This document shows, one piece after another, positions 8,124 through 15,974 of a DNA stretch of 64,000 nucleotides; the first letter of the stretch is position 1; every line of letters starts with the position of its first letter. The position numbers and the translations under genes were made by a program. Origin of the DNA: Nocardia nova SH22a (GTDB lineage: Bacteria; Actinomycetota; Actinomycetes; Mycobacteriales; Mycobacteriaceae); the NCBI RefSeq assembly GCF_000523235.1, contig NZ_CP006850.1, positions 6,200,001 through 6,264,000 on the forward strand, written 5' to 3'. The notes under the pieces were generated by a model. The model was not told where the DNA came from. It searched no databases and saw nothing but the letters and a program-made list of their open reading frames with translations.

Positions 8124-8161
8124 TGACACCTGTCAGAATACGCCTAATCTGACAGGTGTCA
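8124..8161. promoter_or_regulatory. Nested TetR operator
   Basis: Two 14-bp arms, 8124-8137 and 8148-8161, are perfect reverse complements separated by 10 nt. Each arm contains its own palindrome, TGACA and TGTCA around CC or GG. This gives two TetR dimer sites in one large dyad in the divergent promoter. Confidence 0.8.
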
Positions 8162-8190
8162 GACTCGCCGTCGAATGGGAGTTGCTCGCC

Positions 8191-9159
8191 ATGGCACACA
8201 CCACGCCGGATATCGCGGTCCCCGACTCGACCGGCAAACTCGCGGTCGTCACCGGAGGTAGTGACGGTGTCGGCCTCGGCCTGGCGACCCGGCTCGCCGC
8301 CGCGGGCGCCGAGGTCGTCCTGCCGGTGCGCAACCCGGCCAAGGGCGAGACCGCGATCGCGAAGATCCGTGACCGATATCCCGATGCCGCAATCTCTCTG
8401 CGCGATCTGGACCTGTCGTCGCTGTCGTCCGTCGCCGACCTGGCCGACCGGCTCACCGACGAGGGGCGCCCGATCCACATCCTCGTGAACAACGCCGGCG
8501 TGATGACACCACCGCGGCGCCAGACGACATCCGACGGTTTCGAACTGCAATTCGGCACCAACCACCTCGGCCATTTCGCACTGGTAGCCCGGCTCCTCCC
8601 ACTCCTACGCGCAGGAAAGGCCCGAATCACCTCGCAGATCAGCATCGCCGCCGACCAACACTCCATCAACTGGAACGACCTCCAGTGGGAACACAAGTAC
8701 AACGGCAACCAGGCCTACAGCCAATCGAAAATCGCACTCGGCCTATTCGGCCTGGAATTGGACCGCCGCAGCCGTGCCGCAGGCTGGGGCATCACAAGTA
8801 ATCTCTCCCACCCCGGGGTGACACCGACGAATCTCCTCGCCGCCCGCCCGGAGGTCGGCCGCGAACGCGATACGACGCTGGTACGGATCATCCGCGCCCT
8901 GTCCAACCGCGGCATCCTCTTCGGCAAGGTGGAATCAGCACTACTACCCGCGCTGTACGCCGCAACGTCCCCCGAAGCCGAAGGAGGACATCTCTACGGA
9001 CCCAACGGCTTCCGCCATCTCTCGGGGCCGCCCGCCGACCAGACACTGTATTCGCGTCTGCGCAGCACGGACGATGCCCGGCGGATCTGGGAGATATCGG
9101 AGGAGTTGGCCGATTGCCGCTTCCCAGTCGCGAAAGATGGTGCGGCTCAGGGCGAATAG
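8191..9159 (+). CDS. Short-chain dehydrogenase/reductase
   Basis: A 322-residue SDR of the retinol-dehydrogenase-like group. The cofactor motif TGGSDGVG is near residue 26, NNAGV follows, and the catalytic pair is YSQSK. It probably oxidises or reduces a lipophilic alcohol or ketone with NADP(H). The ATG at 8191 is preceded by GGGAG with 9-nt spacing; a TTG at 8182 is less likely. Divergent from and probably repressed by the TetR protein at 7409-8071 through the 8124-8161 operator. Confidence 0.88.
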   Translation: MAHTTPDIAVPDSTGKLAVVTGGSDGVGLGLATRLAAAGAEVVLPVRNPAKGETAIAKIRDRYPDAAISLRDLDLSSLSSVADLADRLTDEGRPIHILVNNAGVMTPPRRQTTSDGFELQFGTNHLGHFALVARLLPLLRAGKARITSQISIAADQHSINWNDLQWEHKYNGNQAYSQSKIALGLFGLELDRRSRAAGWGITSNLSHPGVTPTNLLAARPEVGRERDTTLVRIIRALSNRGILFGKVESALLPALYAATSPEAEGGHLYGPNGFRHLSGPPADQTLYSRLRSTDDARRIWEISEELADCRFPVAKDGAAQGE

Positions 9160-9751
9160 CCCGACCTCGCCGAAGAGCCCCCACTCCTCGGTCCACGGCC
9201 TTTCGTTCCAGCACTACACCGCTGCGGAGGCCCGTCACATCCGCGACGAAGTCGAGACGATCTTTCGAGATTCGTACACCGAGGCCATCGAATCCGGTGA
9301 AGAATTCGAAACGCCAGAAGCGTTCATGCATCGCTTCGACGCCTACACCGACCCGAACCGGCCGCCTGGCTTCGAACTCATCACCGCGAGACAAGCCGAC
9401 GAGCCGATCGGCCAGACATGGGGTTGGCCACTAACCTCCGAAACCCAATGGTGGACCGGCCTGCAGTTGGATGTTGGAGACGCGGTCGCCTTCACCGCCG
9501 AGAACGGCAGCCGCACCTTCGCCTTGAGCGAGATCATGGTGCGAACCGATTTCACCGGACGCGGCGTTGCGCACGCACTACACAACGAATTGCTCAGCGG
9601 CAGAAGAGAACAGCGCGCTACGCTCCTGGTTCGACCGGACAACGAACGCGCTTATCGCAGGTACGTCAGATGGGGGTGGTCGCGCGCCGGAATCCTCCGT
9701 CCGGCATGGCCCGACGCGCCGCAGTTCGATGTTCTGATACTCGACCTCTGA
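9137..9751 (+). CDS. GNAT family N-acetyltransferase
   Basis: A protein of about 204 residues with GNAT features: [25 protein letters not shown] corresponds to strand 4 and the acetyl-CoA pyrophosphate loop (R-x-x-GRG-x-A), followed by [19 protein letters not shown]. The acceptor is unknown. The ATG at 9137 overlaps the upstream dehydrogenase by 23 nt, suggesting one transcript; a frame continues further upstream and the exact start is uncertain. Confidence 0.78.
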   Translation: MVRLRANSPTSPKSPHSSVHGLSFQHYTAAEARHIRDEVETIFRDSYTEAIESGEEFETPEAFMHRFDAYTDPNRPPGFELITARQADEPIGQTWGWPLTSETQWWTGLQLDVGDAVAFTAENGSRTFALSEIMVRTDFTGRGVAHALHNELLSGRREQRATLLVRPDNERAYRRYVRWGWSRAGILRPAWPDAPQFDVLILDL

Positions 9752-9856
9752 CCACCCACTCCGAAGCGGCCTACCGTCAACATTTCTCAGCGTCCACAGT
9801 CTGTGTGTGCCACCAAACCTCCGCCTGCGCAGTGACGTTCACCCATACCACTCGTG

Positions 9857-9885
9857 TTGACGTACCTCTGAGCACCTTCCACAAT
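9857..9885 (+). promoter_or_regulatory. Promoter of Shedu gene, leaderless arrangement
   Basis: TTGACG (9857-9862) and CACAAT (9880-9885) are 17 bp apart. The GTG start at 9892 lies 6 nt after the -10 hexamer, about where transcription should begin, and there is no ribosome site. The message is therefore predicted to be leaderless. Confidence 0.6.
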
Positions 9886-9891
9886 TGACCG

Positions 9892-11004
9892 GTGGCACGC
9901 ATCAAGGACCTGAGGCCGAATACGCAGAACATCCGACCGCACAAGCTCGAGAATGGTGTCAGCTGCGAGCATCAAGTCATTCCCGACAGCGACGGGCAAC
10001 CTCTGCTCCACCTTTCGACATTCGGATCTGCCAATCGTCAATTGGATCCCAAGAGCAGCCAGTCACTGCAAGTAGACAGTCAGATTGCAACAGAACTGGT
10101 CGGCATCATCCGTAGCGCATTCGGCGATGAATCGCTGAACATCCAACCGCGAGTGGACATTGCCTTTTCACCCGAAATAGCAATCGCTCCGACTCTGTTA
10201 GCGCAGGCCTACCAGAAGAATCCGGACGCCTTTCGGCAGCTCGTGAGCGACGATGATGCGCGTGGCGACATCGTCGCGATGGCGCATCGCCGGAAGCAAG
10301 TCGCTCGGTTCCGGAGATTGCTGGAGGACGACGGTTACTTCGAATCCGAGAAGATGCGACTACGCAAGGGCGGTCCAGAGGCGGTCTGGCAGGACTTTTT
10401 CGAACACAATCCATGGATATTCGGCGTAGCTTTGGCCGGACAATTTCTCACCTCATGGGATCACCAGAAGTTGGAACAAGTCGTATCCGGCGACTCTGTC
10501 TCCTCCACCGGCAAGCGAGTTGATGCATTGCTCCGAACGTCGGGCAGAATCAAGTCAATGGTCTTTGCCGAGATCAAGACGCACAAGAAGCCCCTGCTGA
10601 AACCGACAAAGGATGCGTACCGCCCCGGCTGTTGGGCCCCGTCCGATGAATTGTCGGGCGGAGTGGTACAGGTGCAGGGCACCGTGCACCGCGCTGTCAG
10701 CGAGATGGCGGAGCGGTTGCAGGACACAGCGTCGGACGGTAGCGATATCCCAGGCGAATTCACCTATCTCCTGCGCCCACGTGCGTATCTGATCATTGGC
10801 CGCCTCGACAGTCTCCGGGGAGAACAAGGCGGCGACCATCAGGATAAGTTTCGATCCTTCGAGCTATTTCGCCGCGCGCTGATCGAACCCGAGATTCTCA
10901 CGTTCGATGAGGTACTGGCGCGAGCCGAATGGGCAGTGGAATCCCTCTTACCGGACGGCGACGCCGGCACCGATGCCGACGATCCCGCACAGAACAGAAC
11001 CTGA
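9892..11004 (+). CDS. sduA: Shedu-type anti-phage nuclease (SduA, DUF4263)
   Basis: A 370-residue protein with the DUF4263 core of the Shedu defence system. The signature EAVWQDFFEHNPWIFG is at residues 163-178. The PD-(D/E)xK nuclease elements follow: Asp211 in KRVDALL, E227-I-K229 in FAEIKTHKK, and a Q-rich helix near 260-262 (GGVVQVQGTV) after the conserved YRPGCWAPSDELSGG. Residues 1-150 form an N-terminal region that in Shedu proteins gates activity. Codon use is less GC-rich than in neighbours, consistent with transfer. Shedu is a single-gene system, so no partner is needed. The fold call is strong; the defence role is inferred from the family. Confidence 0.85.
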   Translation: MARIKDLRPNTQNIRPHKLENGVSCEHQVIPDSDGQPLLHLSTFGSANRQLDPKSSQSLQVDSQIATELVGIIRSAFGDESLNIQPRVDIAFSPEIAIAPTLLAQAYQKNPDAFRQLVSDDDARGDIVAMAHRRKQVARFRRLLEDDGYFESEKMRLRKGGPEAVWQDFFEHNPWIFGVALAGQFLTSWDHQKLEQVVSGDSVSSTGKRVDALLRTSGRIKSMVFAEIKTHKKPLLKPTKDAYRPGCWAPSDELSGGVVQVQGTVHRAVSEMAERLQDTASDGSDIPGEFTYLLRPRAYLIIGRLDSLRGEQGGDHQDKFRSFELFRRALIEPEILTFDEVLARAEWAVESLLPDGDAGTDADDPAQNRT

Positions 11005-11093
11005 CAGTTCAGAACCGGGAGCCCTGAAGCATTGTCGCCGAGCATTATTCATCGCGCAGGACGGCGATTCCCACATGATCCCCGAGCGACTTC

Positions 11094-11499
11094 TCAGAGG
11101 TCCAGCTCCGACCACGAAATGTTGATCGAGAACGGGAAGTCGAACCGAATCCCTTCTTCGTCTCCTGCGGTCCACTCCTCCGCCACGATGTAGTTGGCCG
11201 AGCGCAGTGGCCGCACACCTTCCGGAAGGGTGCCGTGCCCGGTTTCCAGCGCGTAAGCGCGGGACGGTGGCGATTGCGCTGCTCTCGCGGGCCAGCTTGA
11301 CCTCCCGGTACCAGAGGATTCCGCAGTCGCATATCGGCTCTTCTTCGCTGCTGTCGTGTTCGGACGTAGCGGGCGGCCGAATACTCGTTTCCTCCTGGAA
11401 GAATTCGCGCGTCAGACCATCGTGCCTGCGCACGAACCGCACCACTCTCCCGGAAGCGGTTGGTACGCACCGACCGTCCGGTGGCCCCGATTGCCTCAC
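11094..11499 (-). pseudogene. Frameshifted gene, unknown function
   Basis: Two minus-strand frames join into one protein-like sequence of about 130 residues. The first, from a GTG at 11499, contains REFFQEETSIRP and EEEPICDCGILWYREVKL. At about 11255-11265 the coding signal moves to the +1 frame, reading YALETGHGTLPEGV, then NYIVAEEWTAGDEEG, ending SINISWSELDL and a TGA at 11094-11096. The GTG overlaps the stop of the SnoaL-like gene, so the pair was an operon. I do not recognise the family. A sequencing error or a true one-base indel would look the same. Confidence 0.55.
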
Positions 11500-12002
11500 T
11501 CCCGATGATGGTCCAGCGGTAGGAGTTTGGGGGCGACTCGATCCAGGATGGCGAAGAGGGCTCGCAGGGGCTGCGTGAGCAGGAAAGTGAGGACTGCGGC
11601 GGCGCGGCCACGTTTGCGAGCAAATCCAGGGCCGGTGGCACTTGCGAAGAGTCCGATCGCGCTGAGTGGGCGGATGAAGTTGCGGATCTCGACGATATCG
11701 CCTTGCGGGTCGTACCGGATGACATCGACGCCGTCGATGGTGCGCCTGCCCAATTGGGCTCGGAAAACGATGGTCTCGGTGTCGGCGGTTTTCGATTGCT
11801 CGAGAATCTCCAGCTGCTCGATCTTGGCGAAAAGCGCGGTGTAGAGATCGCGCGCGACTCGGCGACCACGAAAGGGGGCCGAGAGCATTGGCGAGTGCAG
11901 GACGATATCCGGCGCCATCGCATCGATCAAGCGATCGATGTCATGTGTCCGCCATGCCTCGACGAAAGCGTTGGAAGATTGCGCCGGCGCCTGATCGGTC
12001 AT
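11496..12002 (-). CDS. SnoaL-like (NTF2-fold) protein
   Basis: A 168-residue protein of the SnoaL-like/nuclear transport factor 2 fold: SSNAFVEAWRTHDIDRLIDAMAPDIVLHSPML, then a cone-shaped sheet (TIVFRAQL, DVIRYDPQGDIVEIRNFIRP). Members may be isomerases, hydrolases or ligand-binding proteins. The ATG at 12002 follows GGGAGGG by 6 nt; longer frames upstream are not coding. The C-terminus carries an extra basic, helical tail. Its stop overlaps the start of the frameshifted gene that follows. Confidence 0.8.
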   Translation of the reverse strand: MTDQAPAQSSNAFVEAWRTHDIDRLIDAMAPDIVLHSPMLSAPFRGRRVARDLYTALFAKIEQLEILEQSKTADTETIVFRAQLGRRTIDGVDVIRYDPQGDIVEIRNFIRPLSAIGLFASATGPGFARKRGRAAAVLTFLLTQPLRALFAILDRVAPKLLPLDHHRE

Positions 12003-12195
12003 GCTGATCCCTCCCGCAGCCTGTGCCCGAACTCGATGCAGCTCGACTCTACGCCCAGGATCGCCTGTCTCACACTGGCCGCCGCAGCATCCCGCCACCT
12101 TCCGGGGTGGCGAACGGGCATCGGCCTGTACTTTCGAGTACTGGAAGGCACCCCGTCCAGCGTCGGCGGAAACCGAGTAATGGGGCTGCACATGA

Positions 12196-12360
12196 CGTTC
12201 GCCGTGCCGTTGGTGGCAAGCTCCACGCTCACTCTCAGGAGCCGGCCGACCTCGGGAGTACTGCCGATCCGAAACTGGCTACGTAGACAACGATCGGCCG
12301 CCGCTGCTGGGGCTCGGTGAGGTCGAGTTGATCGGGTTGGACGAGCTCTACGGGCGGTGA
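12196..12360 (+). pseudogene. Gene 3'-end remnant
   Basis: This 364-bp gap between minus-strand genes holds an open plus-strand stretch without a start. It reads SGAGRPREYCRSETGYVDND and ends GEVELIGLDELYGR before TGA (12358-12360). The final 45 bp recur at 15054-15097. The GRPREYC segment resembles a zinc-binding motif common in actinobacterial regulators, but this is weak. It is best taken as a decayed gene end. Confidence 0.4.
12316..12360 (+). repeat. Direct repeat copy 1 (gene-end remnant)
   Basis: 45-bp sequence nearly identical to 15054-15097 in the same orientation, encoding EVELIGLDELYGR and a stop. The two copies flank the DUF1460 and Sel1 genes. Confidence 0.7.
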
Positions 12361-12366
12361 ATCCGA

Positions 12367-13167
12367 CTACCTCGGCCGCAACACCACGATCCCCGGCACG
12401 GTCTGCAGGTACTCGTCCAGCGGTGTATCCACCACTTGGTTGTTCTCCGCCAGGGACGACGCGTTCCGGAACACCGGACCGTTCGGCGTCGCGACGATGA
12501 TTCCGACGTGCGTCACGTCCAACCCCGGCGCCTCGGCGAAGGCGCCGACGAAGTCGCCGGTGTGCAATCCGCGCATGACACTGTCGTCCACTACCCCGCT
12601 CGGGATGTAGGTGATGTCGCGGTCGACTACCGGGATGCCGGGGAGGTATACGTTTCCGTCGCCCTTGGCGTTCAGGTGTTTGTGCACGGTGACGGCGGCT
12701 GGGGTCAGGGTTCCGGTGATGTCGGTGGCGGCGGTGTTCGCCACGTTCGCCCAATCGGTGAAGAAGTGTTTGCGGTGGGCGAAGTCGACTTGGTCTCCGG
12801 CGTAGCGGGTGTCGATCAGGTTGGCCGCGAACTGGTTTCGGTCGGTGGTTCGGCTCAACGCTTCTACATTGTCGAGGAGGGTGAAGCAGTCCACCTGGCG
12901 GAAGTCGACGACCAGTTGTTCGGGCTGGGTGGCGGAGCCGATGAGGGTGTTCGCGGCGTAGGGGGTGCCGAGGAATTGTCGAGACAACAACTCCAGCAGC
13001 TCGCCTTTGCTCGCTCCGCCCGCCTGCGCGCGCAGTGCGACCAGCTCGTCCAAACGGTGTGATGTCGCCTCGTCCATGACCACGTCGGCGCCGGCCCGGA
13101 CGGGCAGTAGGAGAAGTGCGGCGACGAGGGCCAGCAGGACCGGCAGTATGCGGGTGGTGGAGCGCAA
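12367..13167 (-). CDS. Secreted DUF1460 (NlpC/P60-like) protein
   Basis: A protein of about 266 residues with a signal peptide (LPVLLALVAALLLLPVRAGA). The DUF1460 pattern is clear: FLGTPYAANTL, then LVVDFRQVDCFTLLDNVEAL with the presumed catalytic Cys, and LHTGDFVGAF with GLDVTHVGIIV carrying the His. The family is related to NlpC/P60 and is linked to N-acetylmuramoyl-L-alanine amidase-like activity on peptidoglycan fragments. I favour the TTG at 13165-13167, after GGGAGG, because it opens the signal peptide. A GTG at 13263 overlaps the Sel1 gene stop and would add 32 residues. Either way it is cotranscribed with the Sel1 gene. Confidence 0.8.
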   Translation of the reverse strand: MRSTTRILPVLLALVAALLLLPVRAGADVVMDEATSHRLDELVALRAQAGGASKGELLELLSRQFLGTPYAANTLIGSATQPEQLVVDFRQVDCFTLLDNVEALSRTTDRNQFAANLIDTRYAGDQVDFAHRKHFFTDWANVANTAATDITGTLTPAAVTVHKHLNAKGDGNVYLPGIPVVDRDITYIPSGVVDDSVMRGLHTGDFVGAFAEAPGLDVTHVGIIVATPNGPVFRNASSLAENNQVVDTPLDEYLQTVPGIVVLRPR

Positions 13168-13259
13168 GACACCTCCCGGTGACGATTCCGAATGATCGCT
13201 ACCCACCGTAGACCAGAGGAGGGCCGCTCGGCCCTTCGGTTCTCGGCGGGGACCGGGTT

Positions 13260-14927
13260 TCACGGTGCGAGGGCGCGCCCCGGCTCGCCCGCCTCAGCGG
13301 CCCTGCGTCGCCAGGTGTCGGCTGCGTCGATACGACCGTTGACGGTCAGCAGGTAGGCCAGAGCGGACATGGCGCCGGGGTGGCCGTCGTCGGCTGCTCT
13401 GCGCCACCAGGTTTCGGCCGCGGCGGTTTCTCCGCGGTGGTCGAGCAGGTCGCCCAGGAGGAACATCGCTCTGGTGTGACCGGCCTGGGCCGAGCGGAGG
13501 TACCACTGTTCGGCCTCCGACACGCGCCCGGCCTTTTCCATCGTGACCGCGAAATTGCACATCGCGACGGGGCTGCCCGCCTCCGCAGCCTTATAGCACC
13601 ACGACTCGCCCTCCTCGGACCGGCCGACATCCGTCAGCAGCGCTCCCAGGTTGGTCATGGAACCCACGTGTCCTGCCTCGATCGCTTTGCGATACCAGGA
13701 CTCCGCTTCTTCTGCCCTACCGGATGCCTCCACCAGCAAGCCCAGTGCTGCCATCGCGATTTCATCGGAGGCTTCGGCAGCGCCGCGATACCAGGTTTCG
13801 GCCTCCTGCCGCCGACCCGTCTCCTCGAGTCTGCGGGCGAGATCGAACATCGAGGCCGTATGCCCCAGCTCGGCGGCCTTGCGGTACCAGCGCTCGGCGT
13901 CGTCCCACTGCCCTGCCCGACTCGATGTGACCGCCACGTTGTACATCGCCTTCACATGTCCGGCGTCGGCGGCGCGCTGCCACCAGAGCGCCGCCTCGCG
14001 GTCGCGGCCCACGCTGTCGACCAGTATCGCGAGGTTGAACATCGCCTTCGCGTGGCCGGCCTCGGCGGCGCGCGTGTACCACGCCTCGGCGGCCTCGCCC
14101 CGGCCCGCATCCTCCAGCAGCAGAGCCAGGTTGAAACAAGCCGTGAGGCTACCGGTGTCGGCGGCACGCCGGTACCAGGCCTCGGCCTCCTCGACTCGGC
14201 CATCCGCTTCGAGCAGAACTGCCACGGTGTTCATCGAACCGGCATGTCCGGCCTCGGCGGCCTTCCGGTACCACGCCAGTGCCTGCACCGACTCCCCTCT
14301 CTCGTCCAGGTGCAGAGCCAGGTTGCTCATCGCGACCGGATCGCCGAGATCGGCGGCCTTTCGACACCACTCCTCGGCTTCGGTGGGCCGGTCCGCCTCC
14401 CACAACAGCACCGCCAGGTTCGACATCGCCTTGGGGTTGTCGAGGTCGGCGGATCGACGCAACCACTGTTCGGCATCGCTCTGCCGTCCCGACGCCTCCA
14501 ACAGCAGTCCCAGGTGGTTCATCGCGCCCGAATGTCCACTGTCGGCCGCTCTCCGGTACAGATCTTCGGCGTCGTGCACCCGCCCCGCGGCTTCGGACTC
14601 GACCGCGCGCACGAACAGCACATCGGCACTGTCGTCCTCGGCGGTCACCGTCGACGTGTTCCGCTGGATCTCGTCCAGAACCCGGGTGGCCGCTGCCGCC
14701 AACTCGGCATCACCGGCCGCGCCGACGTCCACGAGATCCTCTGCCAGCGAGGCCTTTTTGGCCTCCGAGCCCGGTTTCCGTTCCAGCCCTGAAACATCCA
14801 CATCCGGATACTTGCCGATGATCAGCCGCTTCAACTCCCCGTAGGATTCCGACATCTGTTGTGTCACAGCACCTTTTGGCTCGACCGACGCGATCGCCGA
14901 GACAACGAGCGTAACCACGGAGTCCAT
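13260..14927 (-). CDS. Sel1-like repeat protein, 13 repeats of 32 residues
   Basis: A 555-residue, probably cytoplasmic scaffold. About 90 N-terminal residues (DSVVTLVVSAIASVEPKGA, then YGELKRLIIGKYP) resemble an N-terminal region seen on many actinobacterial repeat and NLR-like proteins; this similarity is from memory. From about residue 110 there are 13 tandem units of 32 residues of the form AExWYRKAAEAGHxxAMxNLAxLLExxGRxEE, Sel1/TPR-like, which bind proteins. The ATG at 14927 follows GGGAGG by 7 nt. The stop overlaps a possible start of the secreted DUF1460 gene. Partner unknown. Confidence 0.85.
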   Translation of the reverse strand: MDSVVTLVVSAIASVEPKGAVTQQMSESYGELKRLIIGKYPDVDVSGLERKPGSEAKKASLAEDLVDVGAAGDAELAAAATRVLDEIQRNTSTVTAEDDSADVLFVRAVESEAAGRVHDAEDLYRRAADSGHSGAMNHLGLLLEASGRQSDAEQWLRRSADLDNPKAMSNLAVLLWEADRPTEAEEWCRKAADLGDPVAMSNLALHLDERGESVQALAWYRKAAEAGHAGSMNTVAVLLEADGRVEEAEAWYRRAADTGSLTACFNLALLLEDAGRGEAAEAWYTRAAEAGHAKAMFNLAILVDSVGRDREAALWWQRAADAGHVKAMYNVAVTSSRAGQWDDAERWYRKAAELGHTASMFDLARRLEETGRRQEAETWYRGAAEASDEIAMAALGLLVEASGRAEEAESWYRKAIEAGHVGSMTNLGALLTDVGRSEEGESWCYKAAEAGSPVAMCNFAVTMEKAGRVSEAEQWYLRSAQAGHTRAMFLLGDLLDHRGETAAAETWWRRAADDGHPGAMSALAYLLTVNGRIDAADTWRRRAAEAGEPGRALAP

Positions 14928-15053
14928 ATCGATTCCTCCCGCCTCACCCTGTAACCAGTATTGCCGAACCCACCGACAACATCGCTCCGAGCGAAGGCGG
15001 ATCGGCCGGGCGACGCCTGTCACATCGCCGATCTGCTGGCCGCCGAGTGGGCG

Positions 15054-15097
15054 GGTGAGGTCGGTTGATCGGGCTGGACGAGCTCTACGGTCGGTGA
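15054..15097 (+). repeat. Direct repeat copy 2 (gene-end remnant)
   Basis: 44-bp near copy of 12316-12360. One base is missing relative to copy 1, so the upstream reading HIADLLAAEWAGEV is out of frame with LIGLDELYGR. It lies 5' of the Sel1 gene and 5' of the SDR gene. Confidence 0.7.
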
Positions 15098-15134
15098 GTG
15101 GGCGGATTCGCGGGTGTCGTGCGCCTCGCCTGGT

Positions 15135-15162
15135 AGAACTGACGGCAACCGTAGTCAGTTCT
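15135..15162. promoter_or_regulatory. Palindromic operator before SDR gene
   Basis: Perfect 9-bp arms AGAACTGAC (15135-15143) and GTCAGTTCT (15154-15162) with a 10-nt spacer, 33 nt before the SDR start. The layout suits a TetR-type dimer. No regulator gene with the same motif is visible in the window. Confidence 0.6.
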
Positions 15163-15195
15163 GCTCGCAGAACGCCCAGCAGAGAGGCCGCTCCC

Positions 15196-15966
15196 ATGGA
15201 CCGCGACTCGTTCCAGAAGTTGTTCGACCTGACCGGCCGGACCGCGATCGTCACCGGCGGCACCCGGGGTATCGGGTTGGCGCTGGCCGAGGGGTTCGCC
15301 TGTGCGGGGGCGAATGTCGTTGTCGCCAGCCGGAAGCCGGAGGCTTGTGAGAAGGCGGCGCAGCGGTTGCGGGAGCTGGGGGCCGAGGCGATCGGGGTGC
15401 CGACGCATCTGGGTGAGGTCGAGGGGGTGCGAGCGTTGGTGGCGACGACCGTCGAGACCTTCGGCGGGGTCGACATCGTGATCAACAATGCGGCCAACGC
15501 ACTGGCTCAGCCGTTGGAGAGTATGCAGAAGGCGGCCGTGGACAAGTCGTTCGCGGTCAATGTGCAGGGGCCGTTGTTCCTGGTGCAGGCGGCGTTGCCG
15601 TATCTGCGGCGCAGTGAGCACGCGGCGGTGCTGAATTTCGGGTCGATCGGGGCCTTCGGGTTCTCGGGCGGGCTGTCGATGTATTCGGCGGGTAAGGCGG
15701 CGCTGCTGTCGTTCACCCGGTCGATGGCCGCCGAATTCGCCGGCGACGGGATCCGGGTGAACGCGATCGCCCCGGGCGCTGTCGACACCGATATGGTGCG
15801 CAACAATCCGCAGGAAGTCGTGGACGCGATGGCTGCGGCACCGCTGCTGCGACGACTCGGCGAACCGGACGAGTTGGTCGGGCCCGCGCTGATGTTGTGT
15901 TCGGACGCAGGAAGTTTCATCACCGGGCAGACATTCCTCGTGGACGGCGGCACCGTTGCGCGCTGA
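15196..15966 (+). CDS. Short-chain dehydrogenase (FabG-like)
   Basis: A 256-residue classical SDR. Cofactor motif TGGTRGIG, NNAAN, Ser in NFGSIGAFGF, YSAGK catalytic pair, and the C-terminal FITGQTFLVDGGT are all present. Probable NAD(P)-dependent alcohol or 3-oxoacyl reductase. The ATG at 15196 is 8 nt after AGAGAGG. A strong palindrome 33 nt upstream suggests control by an unlinked repressor. Convergent with the next SDR gene, 8 nt apart. Confidence 0.9.
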   Translation: MDRDSFQKLFDLTGRTAIVTGGTRGIGLALAEGFACAGANVVVASRKPEACEKAAQRLRELGAEAIGVPTHLGEVEGVRALVATTVETFGGVDIVINNAANALAQPLESMQKAAVDKSFAVNVQGPLFLVQAALPYLRRSEHAAVLNFGSIGAFGFSGGLSMYSAGKAALLSFTRSMAAEFAGDGIRVNAIAPGAVDTDMVRNNPQEVVDAMAAAPLLRRLGEPDELVGPALMLCSDAGSFITGQTFLVDGGTVAR

Positions 15967-15974
15967 CGCCGCGA

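Noticed and set aside
13380..14844. Long plus-strand frames opposite the Sel1 gene
   Set aside because: They follow the 96-bp repeat period of the Sel1 gene and so are shadows of its repeats.
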